Shown here: positions 46,323 through 57,800 of the stretch, piece by piece | How the letters are laid out: every line of letters begins with the position of its first letter | Numbering within the stretch: the stretch's first letter is position 1 | Source: Casuarius casuarius | Taxonomy: Eukaryota > Chordata > Aves > Casuariiformes > Casuariidae | Length of the DNA: 64,000 bases | Reading direction: 5' to 3' | NCBI GenBank assembly: GCA_003342895.1 | Contig: PTFA01000193.1 | Coordinates: 1,116,905 to 1,180,904, forward strand | Translations under genes and position numbers: made by a program | The notes under the pieces: model-generated | Told to the model about the DNA's origin: nothing | The model's input: only the letters and a program-made list of their open reading frames with translations | Databases searched by the model: none

Positions 46323-49300
46323 CTGTACACAAAGCAAAACTTTTTTTTTTTCTTGGAATTGGTTCTATTCAAAGATAACTCTGTTTTCCCACTGGTGGCA
46401 AATTAAAGCTTTGTCTTACTAATTGCAAACCCTGTAGTTCCAAAATTATGTACTAACTTAAATGAGCTTGGTCTATTCACTAGCAGGGAATCGGTGGCAT
46501 TGAGATCTAACAGAATATGAGGTTCATAGACAAGAAACTAGGAATTTGATCACGGGAAACTTCAGCAGCATAGGATATTGTCAGAATCCAAAATATATTA
46601 TGGACTTTTCTGAGCAATCTCTAGATCCTGATGGTCTGTCAAATCTGTACTGAAGTAATAAATTGAAACATCCTAGGATTAGCGCATTAGCAGATGTTCA
46701 CACTTTTTTATGGAAAGTCCTAGTGTCTTGTTATGGTTGTCAGAGGATATAAGTCTAGGATCATATTTATAACTGGTAAAAGTATCAGCAATCAGTTGCT
46801 TCTTCTGCTTGTGCTCTTATAGTAATGTAGCACATTTTAATGTAGAAAATGCTTTTACAGATTTTCTCTGTGGAAGGTAGATTTTTATTTAGAAAACTGG
46901 ACAAAACATATGGCATGTTTCTAATTATAATTCTTAATCTGCCTCTGGACAGAGAAATGTATAAACACCTGTTGATACTACCTGCTTTGATTTTTAACTT
47001 CTCCTGCCTTCCTTATACAAGCAAAGGAACACTATGTGAGGTCTTCAGCCTCACCATGATAACACAATGAGCAAGTTAGGAGTACAGAGCCACAAAGACC
47101 ACCTGAGGATGGATGGAGCTGCCTTTTGGGAAGTTTGCGTGGGCTATGGAGTTCCAGCTTTATGGGAAAACCCCACTTTTTCATCTTTACTTATTGTCAC
47201 TCTTTTTCTTCTTAGAATGATAAAATCATCCTGGTATGCATCTTCCCAGATGGTTTTAATGGATATAAAGGCTGTTTTCTGTTTGATTTCTGTTGTTTGG
47301 TTTAATTCTAGCCATATAAGGAATATATGTTTTATGCCAACTATTACTGAAGGCTAAATCTTGTCTTAACATGTCTGGGAATGACATTACAAGGTAAGTA
47401 TAATAACTGGATGACTCAATATATGCAAAACAAAACCACGTTCTTGCCCGTAGGGAAGGGTGGGGAAGAGGAGGGCAGGTACCCACCAGACATGGTTGGT
47501 TTCCCCATGATTGTTTGAAGCATACAGAAAGAATTTAGCAACTCTGTGGCTTCATATCACGATTTCCTCTGTACAAAACCACTAGAGCGGCTAATGTGCC
47601 TGATTTCACTTTGGGATTTTAATGTTGCTAATACAAAACCATTCCTTTTCTTGAAAAAGATCTGGTCACCATAATGCCACTCTATCTTGCCCTCTGTTTG
47701 GAGCTGCATTTTAAAGAGATAATCTACCTCCATATGCTCAGAAGCTGTCCGTACACCTGCTCACTTTTCACAGTGCTAGAGAGCCTTACCCATCCCTTCA
47801 AAGTCATGCCCAGTGCTAAAGGGGCAACCAGTTGCTCTACAACTTGAAGTTAGAGCTCTGCTGTGCCAGTTGATGTACAGAATGAAAAACAATTTAAATA
47901 AACAAGAAAAACAAAGAACAGGAAGGAAGTGACCACAAAAATGTGTAGTGATTTGCTGAAGGTTACAAGCAAATCGCTGAGAGTCGTGAGGAGAGTCTTA
48001 TCCCCAGATCTGTTACCCCTATAATGTATTACCTTCTGAACATATCCAGAAACTTAATCGCTTGTATTCAACTAAATTTGAAACAAAAGAGAGGTAACGT
48101 GAGAGAAAGCCATACCAGTGTGATCCAAGGAGCAGTATGCAAATTTATGGAGAGAATATGCTGACTGGTCTGTAAAAATAGATGTGTTCCACGCACCAGA
48201 GGAGATGATGTGAATTATATTCACAGAGAATTAGGGAGGTAAATCAGAAGTACTATGAGAAAAACTCAAGACTATGGAACATGATGCAGTCATGTCTTTA
48301 AGCACCATAACAACATTTTTCTGAAAGAATCATAGAAATCTAAAGAGATGTCAAAATCAATTAAAGTTTCTCAGATACAAAACAGGTGTTCTGAGAAGGC
48401 ATTTAGAAAATTCATATCGTGAATGATCAAAGAAATCAAGAAAGCCAATAACGTTAACTAATGACCACCCTGAACTACTTCTCTTGCTGCATCTGTTAAA
48501 GTAAAAAAAAGAAATTAACCTTGTACAGCCAGTGCAAACAAAAGAGGTTAACAAGTCAACAATTTGATACTTGAAAATATTGTGCAGACTTGCCAATAAC
48601 TCAAAGATTCTCAGAGTTCGTTACTGAATATAAAGCTACTTATTTTCAAAGAGATGGCCAAATATGATTTAAAAAAAAAGTCAAAGCTGGATCATTAATT
48701 ACGTAACTGTAAGTCCTGCTCTGTGAAAGACACGTATTCTTGTTAACACTGCTGCTTCATTGTATAAAGTGCTCACAAACAATCTGTGAGATTATCTCAT
48801 ATGCCATTACCTATGCAAACGTTGCTCTCAGGATTTCTGTGATGTCTAAAACCCTTGTAATGCACATTTGTACTCTCACTGTTCACGGGCAATAGGCTGT
48901 AATGTCACCCATGTAAAAGGCCAACGTAAAACTGGAAAGATGTAAGTTAATTACATAGAGCAGACAAACAATATACATTTCTCTACACAGCATAAATTGA
49001 TCTTTGTTTGCAATCTCAGGAAATGAAAACATGGATTAAGTGAGACTGAAAAACAACCTGGCTCTTTACTTTTTATATCATGCTGGGAAGACAGCATGGA
49101 CATAATTCCCCTAATGCTGATCATGTCCTACATCCTCAGTAACTGAGAAGAAAAACTCAGTGTTTTCTACAGCACTGTTTACATACAAATTAATGATAAT
49201 TCTTTAGAACTATAAAGAGAAAGGAAGGATGTATTTTTGCAATGTAAAAATCCAACTTGCTAATTGCAAATGTATCCCATTTAGTAGTTATGAAGAAAAT

Positions 49301-50708
49301 ATATAATGCTAGTTCTGCAGTTCATCAAATTTTGTGTCTGAAGGAAAAATGCATTTGCAGTTGTACCGGTACCTGATGATGTTGCCCTTTGCCAAATGGG
49401 TCTCTGAGGGTAGGCCTTCTTCACAAAGGATAGGGGAAGGGAAAGAAGAAGGAAAAAGGAAAGAGGAAGAAAAAGACATGGGAGGTTGAAAGATTATTTA
49501 AGAAGAAGAAAGAGCAAGGGGCTCTGAAGCCAGAAGCTGTGATTTTTCTCCTTAAGAAGCTCTGTTTACCTAGGCATCTTCAGTGACTTAATATTCTAAG
49601 AACTGTGACACGCCAACGCTTGAGAATATTTTCCCCTATCAGATAGCACAAGTCAACCTGCTAAAGTTATTCCCCAAGGGCCAAATTCAGTCTTGTTGCA
49701 TCACTGAAAGTCTGCTGAAGTTAGTCTGTATGCTGGTATTAATGAAAGGAGTATATAGCTCAGAAAATGTTTTCCATTTTTCTGTTTTTGAAGCTGATGC
49801 TGAAGACTATATAGAATTCAGGAACTGTCCACATTTAGGCCACATTTTGCAAAACACTAAAGCGCAACTTTAACAATTTTAGTTTGCGAACAAGACTGGA
49901 GTCAACTGTTTAGTGGAATTACGGTCTCTATTTAGTATTTAATAATCTATCATCATATTTCTGTGGTATTTTCAGAATACCAGCTCTTGCAATTTAGCAT
50001 AAGTCTTTCAAATATTGGGTATTTTTATTAAGGCATAAAAGTTTCTGGATCATATAATTAGGTAAGAATTTAAACACGGTTTCAGAAACTGTGTTTAACA
50101 TCTTCAAAAAAATGAAAAGAGGTCTTAAGAATGCCCTAGGTACACCTTTAAAGATCAGAAACCATAAAGCAACATAAAAAAATATGCAACTCTGTTAATA
50201 TCATGTTTTTCAGGACAATACTATGCTCATAGTACTAGGTATGAATATATTCCATCAGGAAGGCAGAAACAAGAGCCAGGTCTGTCAGCTGCATAGGGAT
50301 CTAAATATAAGTAACACCTTGTCTTTACATTTTTCCTTATTTATTCATTGCATTATTTCCTACAAGTGCAAAGCCTGTAATCCTATGTATATAGCAGTAC
50401 TATACATAATGGTATCAGTGGAACTACTCACAGAACACTAGAAAATACAACAGAACACAGATCATTTTCTCTCCCTCAAAGGATTATGGATTACTAGAAT
50501 GAGTAAGAATTTCTTCTGTGCCTACTGCAGGTCAAACAGAAATGAAGAATGCAGTACTGAAAGAAACTAAAATTCTTTCTTTGCCTTCTCATAAATGCTT
50601 GAACACCTAAAAATCTAATAGCAAGAAGTTTCCCTCTTGCCTTTTGCTTCTGCAATGAGTTGGTGAGATAAGCAAGCAGGATATTGCGTCTGGTTTTGAT
50701 CCTTTCTC

Positions 50709-51205
50709 TTAAAGAAGGATGTGGAAATGCTACAGAGAGTTCAAAGCGAGGCCACAAAAATGATCCAGGTCCTGGAAAACAAGTGTTAATGATGTAAGGG
50801 TTAAGGAGCTTAACTTATTCAGCTTAATTGAAAAGAAGGTTAAGAGGTGACTTGATCACTGTGTATATCTGCACACACCTTGAAAAAGCAGCTGATAGCG
50901 CATGGCTTTGCAACAACACTGACAAAAGCTGAACAAGATTTACTGCCTGCAAAGTTGGCAGGCAAGTTTTAAAACAACCACAATCACACAATTACCTGGT
51001 GATGAGGACAACAGAGCAGGGGAACAGCTTATCGAGTGGCGAACTCACCATCACCTGAAATATTTAAAATTCATTATCTGCTTAAAAGATATTATTTCAC
51101 CCAGCCGCTGGGATAAATTGCGTGGTCTATGAACGCAAGGAGATTGATTGGGCTGGATGGTTTTCGTAGTCCTCTCTGGTCCTAGATGATGTGATCTATG
51201 AGTTT
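50709..51205 (+). mobile_element. Degenerate CR1 LINE, 3' end fragment
   Basis: The sequence follows the CR1 3' consensus in order: AAGGATGTGGAAATGCT, GAGTTCAAAGCGAGGCCACA, AAAATGATCCAGG, TTCAGC...GAAAAGAAGGTTAAGAGGTGACTTGATC, GGGGAACAGCTTATCGAGTGG (from '...GGAACAGGTTGCC...'), GGGCTGGATGG, and a final CTGGTCCTAGATGATGTGATCTATGA. Heavily diverged, so an old insertion, with no coding capacity. CR1 is the dominant LINE family of birds and other sauropsids, and is the main repeat evidence for the host class. Confidence 0.88.
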
Positions 51206-51780
51206 TCCTTTCATCCCTTTCCCCCGTGGATGTCAGAGGGACACTGATACTGCCAGCAGCTGCAATCAATAGGCTGGTAACACTTGCAGCTTTGTATTAA
51301 CACAATTCAAATCTCATGTTTCAGAGCATCATCTGCTCTGCCACCGAATCGAGCAAGATCTACCCTAGCCCTGACCCTGTAGGACACTGCTGGGTGAAAT
51401 GCTTTCTTAGGAGTATTTGCCTTCTCTTGACGTATCAGAAATTGGCTAAAAATGAAGGAGAGGCGCAGGCCAGGATGACACAGAGCATGAGGCAGCAGAC
51501 CAGCGCATCGTTACCCATGTCTGGCTAATCTGCCTGCTTCCTCTGATTAAGGTCAGACTGATTACCCCTCTTTTTTTTTTCCTTCCCTTCAGTCCGAGGC
51601 GGCGGGGAGGTTTTCTCCCTCGGGGGCCTCCTCGCCTCAGGCTGTGCCCAGCGCCTCTGGCTCCCGCTTCCTCCCTGTGACAGGAATTTACCTTCCTGAG
51701 GCCTCAAGCGTTGCAGGCCGATGAACCCCCCCAGCTTAAATGGGTGATTATGAGTAAAACACGGGGGGGAGGTGGCGAAA

Positions 51781-51900
51781 CGCGCCCCAGGGAACAAAGC
51801 CACTTCTGTCCCCCGAGGCCGTCACCGCGGTGCGGCGAAACGCGCCCCAGGGAACAAAGCCACTTCTGTCCCCCGAGGCCGTCACCGCGGTGCGGCGAAG
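51781..51900. repeat. 60-bp near-perfect tandem duplication at the MARCHF10 CpG island
   Basis: Positions 51781-51840 and 51841-51900 differ only at the last base (A versus G). The 7 nt before the first copy (GGCGAAA, 51774-51780) also match the end of the first copy. The unit contains CpGs and the sequence GTCACCGCGGTGCGGCG. Confidence 0.95.
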
Positions 51901-52022
51901 CCGCGCTACCGTCACCTGCCCTGCCGCCCTGCTCCGCGCTAATCACGCTCGTTAATCACGGCCATCTGCTACCGCAGCCCGGGAGGCGGCGGGGGAAGGA
52001 GCGGGGCGGCGGGAGGAGTTAC

Positions 52023-52186
52023 CTGGCCGAGGCTGTTTCCTCGGGAAAAGGCGCCGGCGGGCGGGTGCGTGAGTGCCGTGGCCGTCGGCGCCCTCCTCCT
52101 CCTCCTCCTCCTCGCCGCCCCTTCCCCGCGGCGCGGCCGCCCGGGAAGGCGGCGGCGCCTCCGCCCGCGGTGAGCAGGGCCCGGGG
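52023..52186 (-). other. MARCHF10: Probable MARCHF10 non-coding first exon (upstream end lost in gap)
   Basis: The minus strand reads CCTCGGCCAG/GTAACT with the cut at 52023/52022, a sound donor inside a CpG island. The island is the only one upstream of the start exon. The exon upstream end, and so the transcription start, falls in or beyond the N gap at 52187. Confidence 0.55.
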
Positions 52187-52316
52187 NNNNNNNNNNNNNN
52201 NNNNNNNNNNNNNNNNNNNNNNNNNNNNNNNNNNNNNNNNNNNNNNNNNNNNNNNNNNNNNNNNNNNNNNNNNNNNNNNNNNNNNNNNNNNNNNNNNNNN
52301 NNNNNNNNNNNNNNNN
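52187..52316. other. Assembly gap (130 N) inside CpG island
   Basis: Run of N in the GC-richest part of the island; probably a coverage failure. Confidence 0.99.
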
Positions 52317-54852
52317 CCGTGACAGGGGCTCGCGGCGGCTGCGGGCGCTCGGAGGCGGGAGGCCGCGGTGCCTCCCCTGAGGCCTCGGAGCACGGGGTGG
52401 GGGGGCTCCGTTTGGGGCCCTGAGGAGAAGCAGCGCCTCCCCGCAGCGCTCCGGAAGGTTCCAGCGCTGCCGGGGGGCCCAGCGCGAGTGGGGAGGCTGA
52501 AGCGAGCCTCCTCCGTGCGCTTCCAGCCACCGCGTTTGGGGGCTTTCGTTTGTTTTTTATCACTCTCTGGTTTAAAGCACGCTTGCAGAGGGCTGACCGC
52601 AAAGTTGTTGTGTTCGTAACTCTAAACCCGCGCGGTTCGCGCAGCCCTGCTTGCTCTCCTCGTTCGGCTCTCGGAGACGGCCACAAGCTCAGCACCGAGC
52701 CGTGAGCAGGCCCGGAGCCGCACGTCTTCCTGAGCCGGGTGCCTGTTGTATTATTTCACCTCATAGAAGGAAGTTGTGGTTCATATTTTGGTGCTGTGCT
52801 GCACATTACAACGTGCGCATCGGTCACTGTTCTGCTCTGGTGGTGTCTGGTACCTACTGACCACTTTATCTTTTTTCCTGCTAGCCAGGGCAAAAAGATG
52901 GAAAGGGCAAAACCAATGTTAGCGAAGCAAAGTTGTATTTAAAGCCTTGACTCTGCCCTCAGTTCACCCCCGCTGCTTTGAATATTGTCAGGTTTCCAGT
53001 GCTCAGTGGTACGTTTTAATTTGGAATTTCCTTGTTTGTTGAAGGCAGGCCGTGAGGGTTATTCTGGTGGGTTTTGCTGTTCATTCAATCTCTCACTGCA
53101 AGCAGGAAAAATAAAACAGTTTAAAAGGCTGGAAAATATTAATTAGAACATCAGGGAATATTGCTGAGGGATATCGGGTTTCAGAGTACCAGAGATGTCT
53201 TCCCTGTGTCAGGGTAGATATGGCTATTTTTTTTTCTTTTACTGCCATCGTTATGCTGCTTTTGGTGCCAGCGCTGTGTGTGTGTTCGGGAAGTGCACAG
53301 AAGTAAAGTGCTCGTTGTCCAGAAGAAGTTTAAAACAGAACCTCCAACAAAACTCTCCAACAGCTACTACAATATAACCTAAATAAGAGGTGCAACCTTG
53401 TTTGGCATTTCTGCCAATCCCATGTGACATGTAGTAATATGCTTAAATCCCCAAACACTATTGCAAATCTGGCCCATAATCTACAGTGCACAAGCAGCAG
53501 GGATCTGGGAGCAACATCTGCTCGGGGTGGGGGCATAAACCACATCTTAATGTGGGGCTGAAGAAGGGCCCCATGCTGCTTCCAGTGAAATCCAGCTGGC
53601 AAGGAATGGTCTTGGTGATCGCAGACTCTGTTCCAGTATGGGCATAGTTTGGTTGGTCTTCTTTTGAACTGGAGATTTAGCGTGTTTTTTTCCTTGACCT
53701 TTTCTCCTCTTTTCTTTCTGTATTATTTCAGGAGTGATTTTTTTCGTTGTTGACTGTCTTGCTAAAGTGGCAGTTATGTGGAGCAAATGACAAAGGCAGA
53801 GAAGGAGCAGATGAAAGCCAACTGGTGTTACCCATATGATTTAAAGTTGCTATTTCTTTATATAAACAACATGCCTGAGGTTGCTGTTTCAGCTTGCATT
53901 ATCCCACCCATGAATCTCTGGATTTACATGTCATCTGTGTGTTCTGCATTATATCTTATTCCTTTTTTTCCTTTTTTTTGGTGTATGATTCATTATAGTT
54001 TAGTATCATAAAGAGGGTATCTGCAGCGTGTAACACGTGTAAATTGGAGATACCATTATAAAATTGCTGTCCTATAGTGCGTGTAATCAGGAATATGCCC
54101 TGAGAGGAAGCTTTCGTTTCCCTAAGATGCTTTTGGAGTTCTTGTGTGGCAAAATATTTGCAGCCTGCCCCTGGGTGAGCAGTATCAAATGGTTCTCAGT
54201 GCTTGGGTTTCTTGTTTTGTGCAGTTTTATTTTAGGAATAAACTGCAAAATCCAGCTCAGGGCTTTGAAAATGGGAAGGTCTTAGCCTTATCAGTCCCTT
54301 TGGAATGACATGTATTTAAAATGTCATATTAGGATAATGGTTATGACCTTGTTTGCAAGGGTGTCCTGAGCAAACAGTGAATAGTGCCTCATACACAGTT
54401 GCAACTTTTGATTGTGAAGCATTATTGAAGCAACATATAAGCTCTGCTGTTACAGCAGCGAATCTCACCTGACTCGCTGAAGAGCCACATATGAATTCAG
54501 ATTATTTCTGAAGTTGAATGGTCTGCTATTTTTTCAAAATTACAGTGTGCCCGCCACAGGAACTTGAGCAAAGCTGAGAACAGTGGTATTTGGGAAAATC
54601 GGAATATCATGGTACTTATGTTCATGCTTTTTACAGGCCTCCACAGTGCCTAAGGGGGGATCTTTTAGGAGCTAGATCTGCACATAAAGATCTGGTTTCA
54701 TTTTTTTACCATCTGGGGATTGATGCACTCTAAGAGGATCACAACTTGTTTATTGTGTTGCAAAGGTGGATCCTCTTGCATTAAAACTGAGGTGCAAATA
54801 CAAATGGGAAAGGATTGAGTTCACAAACACTGACGGTGAATACAAAATTGAA

Positions 54853-54896
54853 CAGCAGGACTTCATCCTAGGACACTTTAAAATCAAGTCCTGCTG
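54853..54896. repeat. Perfect 11-bp inverted repeat (hairpin)
   Basis: CAGCAGGACTT at 54853-54863 and its exact reverse complement at 54886-54896, loop 22 nt. No U-tract or precursor-like extended pairing. Confidence 0.6.
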
Positions 54897-57800
54897 GCTG
54901 AAAACAAAACTACATCTTGATGCTGTCATTCTACTAAGCTTAAGATTCAGAAAAGAAGCAAGCAAACAAGAAGCAAGGCTAAGATATTTTTAAAACATAA
55001 TTCATTATAAGGCAAGAATTAAGGACTTGAGATGTACCTGAAATAAATTGAGTTAGAATGAATCAATGTTTGATCCACTGAATTTTATCACAGGAGTTCT
55101 GCTATTTTAGTGAATAAACTGATGAAACAAGTGCCATATAATTAAAGCATGGGACTCCTTCCGCGGAGGACAGACGTATAAATAGATTGAAGAAGGGATT
55201 CTACAAATTAATAGAGGCTAGGTCCATCGGTCACTACTAAATAATACTGTGGTCTCAATGTGACATGTAGCTCAGCAAACCTGTTAACTGGTTGCTGCTA
55301 GAAGCCAGAATGGCAGACCGGAGAGAGCAGCTTTTTGTGGTTTTTGTGAAAGCTTTGCTTTCTGTACCCTTTCAGTAGCTTTTGCTACTAAAAACAGGAC
55401 AGTGGGCGAGGTGTGTGTGCAGAGGCCCATCACAAAAAGTGAAGTTGTCATAAATAGTCTCTATTTGTCAGCTCCGTGTCCCTTAACATGATAAAGGTCA
55501 TTTGACTAAGACAGTTTGATAGTAACTCCGGTATTGCAGGATTGAAGTAAAAGGTTTTTTTGGGGGGATTTGCTAATTAAAGGCAAAAATGTATGTGCTT
55601 CAGTTTAAATGAGTGACATTTGGCAGGTCTGAATTATGCAGCTGGAGGAGCTCCAACATTCTCGGACTCCTAGATATGGACTAGTAATTACCTCCGGTCT
55701 GTAACTATTTTTTACCAGGCGAAACACATAATTTGGTGAAGTTTGTTAGAAGCTATATTTTACTTTGAAAACCGCAACAATCCTTTGTCCTCTGAGGAAT
55801 GTGGAGCTGCGTTCATGTCCTTTTGATGGGGTTTTCAGTTTTAGCCTTTCTTCTTGGTTTTGCTGAGCAGGTTCATGTCTGCTTTGTGAAGACGGGTGCA
55901 CCACGGGTTGCTCCCAAGCTCCAGACAGCCCATATTTGTGTAAATCCTGCAGCAGATTAGGAATCTGTTTCAGACCCTCAGTCTGTCTCTGGTCAAGGAA
56001 AAAATATCCGTGGTCAGTCCTATGCAAGTAGCTATTATATCTGGTATACTAAAATGCAGAACCGCGTCTACGTCTTACACCCTCACTTGCCCTCGTAGGG
56101 GTCAGATACGAAGCAGAATTTCTTCAAAGAGCGTTTTCATCTCTGCGCTGTTTCTTAGGAGGGGAATCGTCAATGCAAAGAAGCGCTGCTGCGCGAGTCA
56201 GGCCTGCGTTGCCTAGTGGGTAGAGCGAGACCACGTACAAATGTTGGTGGTGCAAGCCTAAAGCGAACTGTTTTGGGGGGGCTGTTTGTTTTGGGGAGGG
56301 TTGTTGTTTAAGTCCTGGTGTTACAAGTTATACGTTCGCAATGTATACTTGAATGGCCTTGTTACTCTGTTCTGATTGCTGGCAGATGCCGCACAACTAA
56401 TGGTGTCATTTCTGTTACTACGTCAGTTGTTAAGTGGGCCAGAAAACAGCCTTTAAGATTAAAGTTTAATCAATCCAAGTATGCTGAGAGCGAGCAAGTA
56501 TAGACTTTACTCTTCTTGAGAATTATGGTCTACTTCTTTGAAATCCCTGGCAGGGAGAGAGCGTTCTGTCAGAAAATGTCTCCAGTGAGAAATAGCAGGC
56601 AAAGAATATTTTCTGTGGGATGGCATGAGCAACCTTGTACTTTAAAGCTTGTATATTAATTGCTTGTTAATGGGCAGCTTTTGGCAGAATGTCGTTTTGG
56701 TATGGCCTCAAGAATTTTAATGGAGCATCAGTCAGTGAGTGGAGAAAATATACTAAAAACAATAAACAGGATATTCAGCGGTTGTGTCAGTTTGTGACAT
56801 TGGCTGAATCAGTCGTGTTCCAGTTTTGGTCAATTATAAACTCTGCATTAACTTCATTAGGAGCAGCAAGATGCATTAGATTTTTCCAGGAAAACATATT
56901 GCATTGGGGGTGGATTTTTTTTCCTCTGCCGTAAGTGTTTTAGGAAAGGTTATAAGGAGAGGCAAACAGAAACATAAAAAGCCCTGCAGATACCGAGGAG
57001 CTCACTTTATACGTCTTGTTTAAAGGCCTCTGAAAGTGATTCCCAAAATGTTTTCAAGCTCACTGAACATCTTGTATGCCGTGTTTTTACAAGCAGAGAG
57101 GTTATTACACACATGAGTCCTGTAGACATACCAGTACATGTTTCCCTATACGTAAATATGCACAAACCATCCTTTTCTTTGGAAAAAGTCTCTCCCCTCT
57201 ACATGAGAAAACGCTGCTGCTGAGGTGACGGAGCCTCTGTTTTCAGTCTTATGCTCTCCTGTCTTCTGGTGGCCGTTGGCTGAAATTTCCCAGAAATAGG
57301 AGATCCTTCCCAGAAAAGAAGGGAAAGATAGCTCTGTTTAACAGCCTCCCTGTGAAACAACCGAAGGTAACATGGAAGCGTTCCAGGGGGAAAGCTGTAA
57401 CGTGCGGGAAAAACCTTCAGATTGTATCGAGCCCAGTCTGCCGCTCCGAGCAAAGGCGGTCCTCAGCACACCCAGAAGAAAGCGTTTCTACACCCGACCA
57501 GCCCTTGCTCTGCCACCTCTTATCTTGAGTTCGGGCCGCCTCACTTGAGGAAGGGGAATTTTAAACTGCCGCTACTTGAAAGCGCTTTAAATTCCATCTG
57601 ACAAATTGATGCATGTTTTGGCAATCTGGCAGCTCAAAGGTGAGTGCACAGAGCGAGCTGGCCCATCCCCGGCCTCGTACCACCCCCGTGGAGCTCGGCG
57701 AGCCACAAAATGTCGGGGGTGGCTCCTCCTGGGAGCGAAGGAGGAAGGGTCCTTACTGTTCCCCACCTCCTCCTTCTAGTTTCGTAACTCATTACTTCTA

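Larger units (their letters stand above)
46323..52022 (-). other. MARCHF10: MARCHF10 first intron (5'UTR intron)
   Basis: 5.7 kb between the putative non-coding first exon and the start-codon exon. It holds the CR1 copy at 50709-51205 and the 60-bp duplication at 51781-51900. No other coding segment recognised. Confidence 0.55.
51590..52740. promoter_or_regulatory. CpG island, probable MARCHF10 promoter
   Basis: Dense CpG, in contrast to the AT-rich DNA on the MARCHF10 side. It contains the putative first-exon donor of MARCHF10 on the - strand and a + strand donor-like GTGAGC at 52170. The core is unsequenced (52187-52316). No TATA box is visible, as expected of a CpG-island promoter. Confidence 0.7.

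Noticed and set aside
48320..48360. Possible CR1 terminus (GAATCATAGAA) in reverse orientation
   Set aside because: Only about 12 bp resemble the CR1 3' repeat; the following sequence does not match the consensus.
51711..52695. Long frames across the CpG island and the N gap
   Set aside because: They are bridged by Ns and GC-rich; no homology to a known protein.
56195..56235. tRNA-like GCCTAGTGGGTAGAGC stretch
   Set aside because: No cloverleaf can be formed and no B box is present at the right distance.
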